From: an uncultured Blautia sp.
Lineage (GTDB): Bacteria > Bacillota > Clostridia > Lachnospirales > Lachnospiraceae
DNA length: 10,760 nt
Assembly (NCBI GenBank): GCA_934394595.1
Contig: CAKRRX010000084.1
Location: 1-10,760, forward strand
Direction: 5' to 3'
The translations under genes and the position numbers were made by a program. Positions 6,314 through 10,760 of this stretch are shown one piece after another. Position 1 is the first letter of the stretch. Each line of letters begins with the position of its first letter. Below the pieces are notes generated by a model. It was not told the DNA's origin. It was given only the letters and a program-made list of their open reading frames with translations, and made no database searches.

Positions 6314-6346
6314 TAGTTTAATTTTGAATATTCTAATATTAAACTA
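6314..6346. promoter_or_regulatory. Inverted repeat operator over the marR-TSUP promoter
   Basis: Perfect nine-base arms TAGTTTAAT (6314-6322) and ATTAAACTA (6338-6346) are centred at 6330, with the self-complementary GAATATTC (6326-6333) at the middle. The right arm overlaps the -10 element and the centre falls on the predicted minus-strand start site (about 6329). This is a suitable site for autorepression by the MarR protein, although the AT-rich composition raises the chance rate. Confidence 0.6.
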
Positions 6347-6364
6347 AATGCGAAAAAAAGTCAA
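6336..6364 (-). promoter_or_regulatory. Promoter of the marR-TSUP operon
   Basis: On the minus strand, TTGACT (6364-6359), a 17-base spacer containing a T-run, then TAATAT (6341-6336). Spacing and both hexamers fit the housekeeping sigma factor, and the leader to the ATG at 6294 is about 35 bases. Confidence 0.75.
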
Positions 6365-6415
6365 TTGCAAATTAAGGAGATTTCTAAAGGAGGATAGTGA
6401 ACGATTGACGCCGAA

Positions 6416-6435
6416 AACTATCTTTTCGGATAGTT
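6416..6435. repeat. Inverted repeat AACTATC/GATAGTT near the surface-protein promoter
   Basis: Seven-base arms 6416-6422 and 6429-6435 flank TTTTCG. A further direct copy of GGATAGT lies at 6392-6398. The repeat overlaps the expected -35 region of the promoter at 6457-6462, so it could be an operator, but no regulator can be named. Confidence 0.4.
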
Positions 6436-6462
6436 CCATCTGAAAATATTCTATGGTATAAT
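6434..6462 (+). promoter_or_regulatory. Extended -10 promoter of the surface-protein gene
   Basis: TGGTATAAT (6454-6462) gives a consensus -10 with the TGn extension. The -35 at 17-base spacing, TTCCAT (6434-6439), is weak, as is common for extended -10 promoters. The predicted start is near 6469, leaving a leader of about 55 bases with GAGGAGG at 6511-6517. Confidence 0.65.
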
Positions 6463-6524
6463 AAATATTAATATTTTTGCGAATGCTTTGGGAGGGCAAG
6501 TATAGGTATTGAGGAGGAAATGCC

Positions 6525-9500
6525 ATGAAAAACAGAATACTGAGTCTAGGAATGACAGTTTGTATGCTGGCGACTGCTATGCCAGCAGCGGTTTTGGCAG
6601 AAGCGCAGGACAGCACGTCTTGTACCTGTGAGGAAGCTTGTACCAGTGAGAGCAAAGACGAGACCTGTGTTGTATGCAGCGCTGAGGGTGCATCGGAGAA
6701 AGACTGCGGGAAATATTGGGGGGGCGTTTCCACAGAAGGAGCAGAGGATGGAAATGTAGATAATAATTCCCAGGGAGACGCACTTGCTTCCACGGCAGAT
6801 CTCTCCACTACAGATCCCTCCACTACAGAGAATTCCAATGAAAATCCATCTGTAACAGAACTTCCGGAAGAAACTCTTTCACAGGAGAACAGCACAGAGG
6901 AAGTGCAGCCGGAAGAAATAATTGAAGAGGCAGAAGAGGCAGAAGAGACAGCAGAGCCTGTCGAACTTGCGGCAGAGGCAGGGGTGATAGATGTCTCGAC
7001 TAAGGAAGAATTGCAAGCAGCACTGCAAAATAACAGTGTTAATACGATTAATATTATTGGAAGTTTTAGATATGACGATGCCATAGACACTGCGAAAAAA
7101 ATTGTGGTTAAAAACGGCGTAACATTTGGCTGGAATGTATATCAGGACACTTTCAATGCCAGTCCACTGTGTATTGAAGAGGGCGCTACATTCAGTATTG
7201 GTTTTTCTGATTTTATGACTCAAAAAGTCATACAGGGATCTGTAGAAAATAATGGAACCATTCAGGTAACCGTGAATAAAGGGGATGTTTTCTGGAGTGC
7301 ATCTACTACTGGTAATGGAAACTTTATTTCTACTTCTTGTACCTATATTAGCTTTGGCTCAGTGCCGGAGTCAATGTTAAGCCAAATGACGGCAGGAAAA
7401 GATTATAGGATTAATATCCTGGCGGATTTGAGCAAAGAGGCGGTAGCCAGTCTTCCGGAAAATATGGTGATGGGAGATACCATTACTCCTATCGTGTCCA
7501 ACCTGATCAATGGCATTTCTCTTGGAGACGCATTCACATTTAAATGGAAAAATGAAAGTTCATTTACGATCTATAATGGTGCTGTAAGTCCCACTTTGAC
7601 ACAGGCAGGGACTTTGAAGCTTGAACTTGGGGTAAAATCACCATACATAATGCGGAGGTTAGGAAATGCCCAGAATAATGGTCTATACGCCTCCGGAACC
7701 GTAGCAAAAAAAGAATACCCCATTCTTTACGTAGATACAGTAAACGGAAATAACAATAATCTCGGCAATACCGAGGATGTGCCATTAAAATCCATAAATA
7801 AAGCAATTGAAAATGTGGCAGAAAATGGTACTATCATTTTGCTCAGCGACTGTACAGATTATACTGCCGTTTTTGAAAAGAGTGTAACGGTAAAAAGCAA
7901 GGAAGGAAGTACCTTTGGATTTGCACCGCGGTATACTTATCTACCTTACAAAGATGCAACTGTGACAATGGAGGGATTGAATTTTAATGGTTTGTCTATA
8001 TACGGTTCGACTCAGAATGCTGTGGAAACGGTTACATTAAATAACTGTAGTGGCAGCATTACCGCAACAGATGGAGTCGCCAGCCTGAACGTGGAGAATT
8101 GTAATCTGACTGGAAGTATAAAGGCATCCCAAAAGCTGGAAATGAACAATACCACTTTTTCAGGACAGTTTTTCACCGCAGATTTTGCCGCAAATGGAGC
8201 CAATACACTTGTTGTGAAAAAGAATGCGCCAAGCAGAATCAACGGAACTGCCACGATCCAGGCTCCTGTTACAATCCAGATGGATATACCGGAAGAGAGT
8301 GGTGAGGCGCAGGGAATGAAAGCCCTTGAAGTTACAGACAGCAATAAAGCTGCTGTTCTGGCAGGAGTACAGCTGTCCGATACAAAAAATGGAAGATTTG
8401 CCCTGAAGTACTGGACAGCTTCCAATTGTACTTATATTGGAGTTTCCGAGCGGATAAATGCCGGTGGAAATCTGTTTGTTTCCTACCAGCCAGTGATTGG
8501 GACCCAGGTCAAAGATTCCTATGTAAGAGTCATAGATAACAGTGGCCTTGATGAAAACAACTCCACGTGGAGCGGATATTCCGATGAGGAAAATAAAACA
8601 TGGGCAGCAGGGGACATCCCGGAGCTGACTATAACGGTAACTCCGAAAACTGTATATGGATCAGGGTACGGAGCTCATTTTGACAATACCTTTGATCCGC
8701 AGTTGTTTGGGCTGTATTTCTGGGCAGATATCGACGCTTTCCCAGATGTTTCCGGAGGAAAACTGGACAGAGTCCAGATTCTGGTAAAAGATGGGCAGGG
8801 ACTGGCAGAAGATGGAAGTTCCTATACCTTTACTTTGCGTTACCCGGAGGTAGAGCGGCTGGAACAGACCATAGATACGGACTGTACAGAGAGAAGTGCA
8901 TACTGTGGTCAGATCCTGGAAGCAAGGACTGCTGATGCGAAAGGGGATATTTCTTACGAGAGCAGTGATCCGGAAATTGCATCGGTAGATCCGGTGACTG
9001 GACAGATTACAGTCCATAAGCCTGGAACTGCCAGAATTGTGGTAAAAGCTGCGCAGACAGATCTTTATAAAGCTGCCGAGGTCAGTTATGAACTGACGGT
9101 AGATCATGGAACAGTGACTGCACCGACTGTAGTATCCGATCTTGTATACAATGGAAAACCTCAGGAACTGGTAACCGCCGGTTCCACAGAGGAAGGAAAA
9201 ATCCTGTATAAAGTGGGAGATGGAGAATGGCAGGAAGAAATCCCCTCCGTCAAAAATGCCGGCGAATACACGGTATATTATAAATGTGTCCGTGAAAATG
9301 GGCATGGTGAGACAGAAACTACGCCACTGCAGGTGACCATAGCTGCAAAGAAGGTAAAGGTTTCCATCACTCCGAATGGAGGAAAAGAGGGAGCTGATAT
9401 TATACCGGCAAGTGCCTCACTGGAAGGTGCGGCAGAGGGCGATTCTCTGAATGTTATTCTTACCTATACCGGAACTGCAAATGATGGAACGAAAGTAGAT

Positions 9501-9896
9501 GGCACGGAGGTTCCGAAGCTGGCTGGAAATTATACCGTTACTGCAACCATTGCGGATAGCAATTACAGCCTGGAACCAGAAGGAACAACAGCTGCATTTG
9601 TGGTGGGATCGAAAGATGCGGAACCGACGCCGACTCCGGCTGACAGTAATCCGGGAAATGCAACAGAAACACCAACCGTAACTCCGGCTGACGAGCCAAC
9701 GGCAACTCCAACGGAAACACCGGATAACAAAAATTCCGGTACCGATGCGCAGACTCATAATTCTGATTCCCAGACGACTTCTGCACCAAAGACAGGAGAT
9801 GAGACAAATGCAGCAGGATATGGAATGGCTCTACTCCTTTCTCTGTCAGCACTGCTGGGAGCTGTATTTACCAGAAGAAGAAAATCAGATAAGTAA
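6525..9896 (+). CDS. Large sortase-anchored surface protein with beta-helix-like region, Big_2-like and MBG-like modules
   Basis: 1123 residues from ATG 6525, with GAGGAGG seven bases upstream. A signal peptide spans about residues 1-25 (…AAVLAEA). Directly after it comes a cysteine motif, C33-C35-C39-C48-C51-C61, then a long acidic Ser/Thr/Glu linker (about 66-152). Residues 153-580 are rich in Asn/Thr with turns such as LNNCSGSITATDGVASLNVE, resembling a parallel beta-helix; YVDTVNGNNNNLGN (402-415) resembles the opening of DUF1565-like helices. A bacterial Ig-like (Big_2) module lies near 775-858 (ISYESSDPEIASVDPVTG), followed by modules resembling MBG/Ig-like repeats (about 865-1027). The C-terminus has a Pro/Thr wall-spanning stretch, the sorting signal APKTG (1087-1091), a hydrophobic helix and RRRK. 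The protein is wall-anchored and probably adhesive or glycan-related; no catalytic motif was recognised. Exact function unknown. Confidence 0.9.
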   Translation: MKNRILSLGMTVCMLATAMPAAVLAEAQDSTSCTCEEACTSESKDETCVVCSAEGASEKDCGKYWGGVSTEGAEDGNVDNNSQGDALASTADLSTTDPSTTENSNENPSVTELPEETLSQENSTEEVQPEEIIEEAEEAEETAEPVELAAEAGVIDVSTKEELQAALQNNSVNTINIIGSFRYDDAIDTAKKIVVKNGVTFGWNVYQDTFNASPLCIEEGATFSIGFSDFMTQKVIQGSVENNGTIQVTVNKGDVFWSASTTGNGNFISTSCTYISFGSVPESMLSQMTAGKDYRINILADLSKEAVASLPENMVMGDTITPIVSNLINGISLGDAFTFKWKNESSFTIYNGAVSPTLTQAGTLKLELGVKSPYIMRRLGNAQNNGLYASGTVAKKEYPILYVDTVNGNNNNLGNTEDVPLKSINKAIENVAENGTIILLSDCTDYTAVFEKSVTVKSKEGSTFGFAPRYTYLPYKDATVTMEGLNFNGLSIYGSTQNAVETVTLNNCSGSITATDGVASLNVENCNLTGSIKASQKLEMNNTTFSGQFFTADFAANGANTLVVKKNAPSRINGTATIQAPVTIQMDIPEESGEAQGMKALEVTDSNKAAVLAGVQLSDTKNGRFALKYWTASNCTYIGVSERINAGGNLFVSYQPVIGTQVKDSYVRVIDNSGLDENNSTWSGYSDEENKTWAAGDIPELTITVTPKTVYGSGYGAHFDNTFDPQLFGLYFWADIDAFPDVSGGKLDRVQILVKDGQGLAEDGSSYTFTLRYPEVERLEQTIDTDCTERSAYCGQILEARTADAKGDISYESSDPEIASVDPVTGQITVHKPGTARIVVKAAQTDLYKAAEVSYELTVDHGTVTAPTVVSDLVYNGKPQELVTAGSTEEGKILYKVGDGEWQEEIPSVKNAGEYTVYYKCVRENGHGETETTPLQVTIAAKKVKVSITPNGGKEGADIIPASASLEGAAEGDSLNVILTYTGTANDGTKVDGTEVPKLAGNYTVTATIADSNYSLEPEGTTAAFVVGSKDAEPTPTPADSNPGNATETPTVTPADEPTATPTETPDNKNSGTDAQTHNSDSQTTSAPKTGDETNAAGYGMALLLSLSALLGAVFTRRRKSDK

Positions 9897-9921
9897 TTTG
9901 TCTAACAGACACTAAAACTTG

Positions 9922-9963
9922 AAGGGCTGTAAATTGCAGAAGGACTGCAGTTTACAGCCTTTT
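9922..9963 (+). terminator. Rho-independent terminator of the surface-protein gene
   Basis: AAGGGCTGTAAATTGCAG (9922-9939) pairs with the stretch starting CTGCAGTTTACAGCC at 9945, leaving a five-base loop, AAGGA. The mismatched steps are G-U in the plus-strand RNA. A T-run (9960-9963) closes the structure, 26 bases after the stop codon. Confidence 0.88.
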
Positions 9964-10043
9964 GAATTGTAGAAAGTGGGGCAGATCGCAGAATGTATGA
10001 CCTGTCTTTTTCCTGTTTGGAGCTTTTAAAGTAGGGGCGGACA

Positions 10044-10052
10044 TGTTAAAAT
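10044..10052 (+). promoter_or_regulatory. Putative extended -10 element of the AAA-ATPase gene
   Basis: TGTTAAAAT provides TGn plus a five-of-six match to TATAAT. No good -35 lies 16-18 bases upstream (TTTTAA at 10024-10029 is the closest). The rest of the gap between 9964 and 10098 holds only the ribosome site GGAGG at 10086-10090. Confidence 0.4.
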
Positions 10053-10098
10053 ACAAGAAATATAGTTATTGGGAAATGGGTGAATGGAGGTGCTTTTT

Positions 10099-10760
10099 AT
10101 GCCGCGGACAGTAGGAATCGGGCAGCAGGATTTTGCAGATATCAGAAGAGAAAATCTTTTTTATATTGATAAAACACACTTCATAAAAGAATGGTGGGAG
10201 AGTAATGACAGTGTTACCTTAATTACCAGACCCCGCCGGTTTGGAAAAACCCTTACCATAAATATGGTAGAACGTTTTTTTTCTGTGAAATATGCATCTG
10301 AAACAGATATTTTTGCGGGAATGCAAATCTGGCAGGAGGAGAAATACCAGAAAATACAGGGAACATGGCCAGTGATCAGTCTTTCTTTTGCAAATGTGAA
10401 AGAACCTACTTTTGAGATGGCAAAAAGGCGTATTTGTCAGGTCCTGACGGATATTTATAACAAAAATCAGTTTTTATTGGACTGTGGTCTACTTACAGCT
10501 GAGGAAACACAGTATTTTAAAAATATTTCCACATATATGGATGAAATAAATGCGACAATGGCACTTCATAAAATGGCTGATTTTTTATCCAGATATTATA
10601 AAAAGAAAGTCATTGTTTTGCTGGATGAATACGATACACCAATGCAGGAAGCATATGTGGAGGGCTATTGGGAAGAACTGGTCTCCTTTACCAGACGTCT
10701 GTTTAATGCCACATTCAAGACTAACCCATTTCTGGAACGTGCGTTGATGACGGGAATTAC
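10099..10760 (+). CDS. AAA-ATPase_like protein (AAA plus PD-(D/E)XK nuclease type), 3' truncated by window edge
   Basis: The frame is open from ATG 10099 (GGAGG at 10086-10090) to the right edge, giving 220 complete codons. The N-terminal pattern IGQQDFADIRRENLFYIDKT (7-26) is the signature of the AAA-ATPase_like family (Pfam PF09820). Then come the variant P-loop RPRRFGKT (44-51), the Walker B motif VIVLLDEYDTP (171-181) and the start of the conserved MTGI segment (217-220). Full-length relatives are about 500-600 residues and end in a PD-(D/E)XK nuclease-like domain (DUF1703), which would lie beyond this window. These proteins occur in many near-identical copies in Lachnospiraceae and Bacteroidales genomes. 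Their role is unresolved, with mobile-element and defence roles proposed. Family assignment is firm; integrity of the gene cannot be judged here. Confidence 0.88.
   Translation, partial: MPRTVGIGQQDFADIRRENLFYIDKTHFIKEWWESNDSVTLITRPRRFGKTLTINMVERFFSVKYASETDIFAGMQIWQEEKYQKIQGTWPVISLSFANVKEPTFEMAKRRICQVLTDIYNKNQFLLDCGLLTAEETQYFKNISTYMDEINATMALHKMADFLSRYYKKKVIVLLDEYDTPMQEAYVEGYWEELVSFTRRLFNATFKTNPFLERALMTGI

Noticed and set aside
6387..6443. Strong AAAGGAGG (6387-6394) followed by a 12-codon TTG frame (6405-6443), a possible leader peptide
   Set aside because: The frame begins with a rare start at long spacing, no promoter upstream of it is convincing, and the predicted transcript of the downstream gene starts after it. 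Probably chance purine-rich sequence, though transcript mapping could revive it.
6344..7090. 248-codon minus-strand frame opposite the start of the surface-protein gene, with a signal-like N-terminus
   Set aside because: The Ser-rich protein is the complement of the acidic Ser/Thr/Glu linker. It lies antisense to a gene with a clear ribosome site, signal peptide and sorting signal, and its end runs through the divergent promoter region.
8661..9305. 214-codon minus-strand frame inside the surface-protein gene
   Set aside because: No ribosome site or recognisable motif, and it is fully contained opposite the Big_2 and MBG-like coding region.
9661..9725. Short Thr/Pro repeats (CCAACGGCAACTCC-like units) as a tandem DNA repeat
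   Set aside because: They are simply the coding sequence of the Pro/Thr wall-spanning segment, with imperfect units that vary at the DNA level.

Overview
The window looks like a chromosomal segment of a low-to-mid GC Gram-positive anaerobe, most likely a gut Lachnospiraceae member (Clostridia, Bacillota). Pointers are the purine-rich Shine-Dalgarno sites, TTGACA/TATAAT-type promoters with extended -10 elements, a CD1871A-type CXXC microprotein, a lipoprotein-type zinc-binding protein, a Lachnospiraceae-style cell-wall protein ending in an APKTG sorting signal, and an AAA-ATPase of the family that is abundant in this group. The taxonomic call rests on gene style, not on a marker gene.

Layout. 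(1) 1-1794, plus strand: the end of an operon with a TlpA-like extracytoplasmic thioredoxin (5' end cut off by the window), a 55-residue one-helix CXXC protein of the CD1871A type, and a NapH-like polytopic iron-sulfur protein. It closes with an unusually long, almost fully paired terminator hairpin. (2) 1912-4991, plus strand: a Fur-family regulator (probable Zur) and znuA-znuC-znuB, tightly packed (11 nt gap, then two ATGA overlaps). They follow one extended -10 promoter flanked by a perfect and an imperfect 7-1-7 Fur/Zur-type box. (3) 5028-5068: a terminator that works in both directions between convergent operons. (4) 5087-6364, minus strand: a cysteine-rich MarR regulator overlapping by 7 nt a TSUP (TauE/SafE) permease, with a long inverted repeat over its -10 element and predicted transcription start. 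(5) 6416-9963, plus strand: a 1123-residue sortase-anchored surface protein with its own promoter and terminator. (6) 10047-10760, plus strand: the start of an AAA-ATPase_like protein that runs off the right edge.

How they work together. Region 2 is a self-contained zinc uptake unit under feedback control. Region 1 looks like a membrane electron relay that would carry reductant from the cytoplasm through Fe-S clusters to surface thiols. Its precise role is not established, and it is the best candidate in the window for a poorly described system. Region 4 is an autoregulated export or uptake unit, possibly for a sulfur-containing anion. Regions 5 and 6 are accessory-type genes with no visible link to the others.
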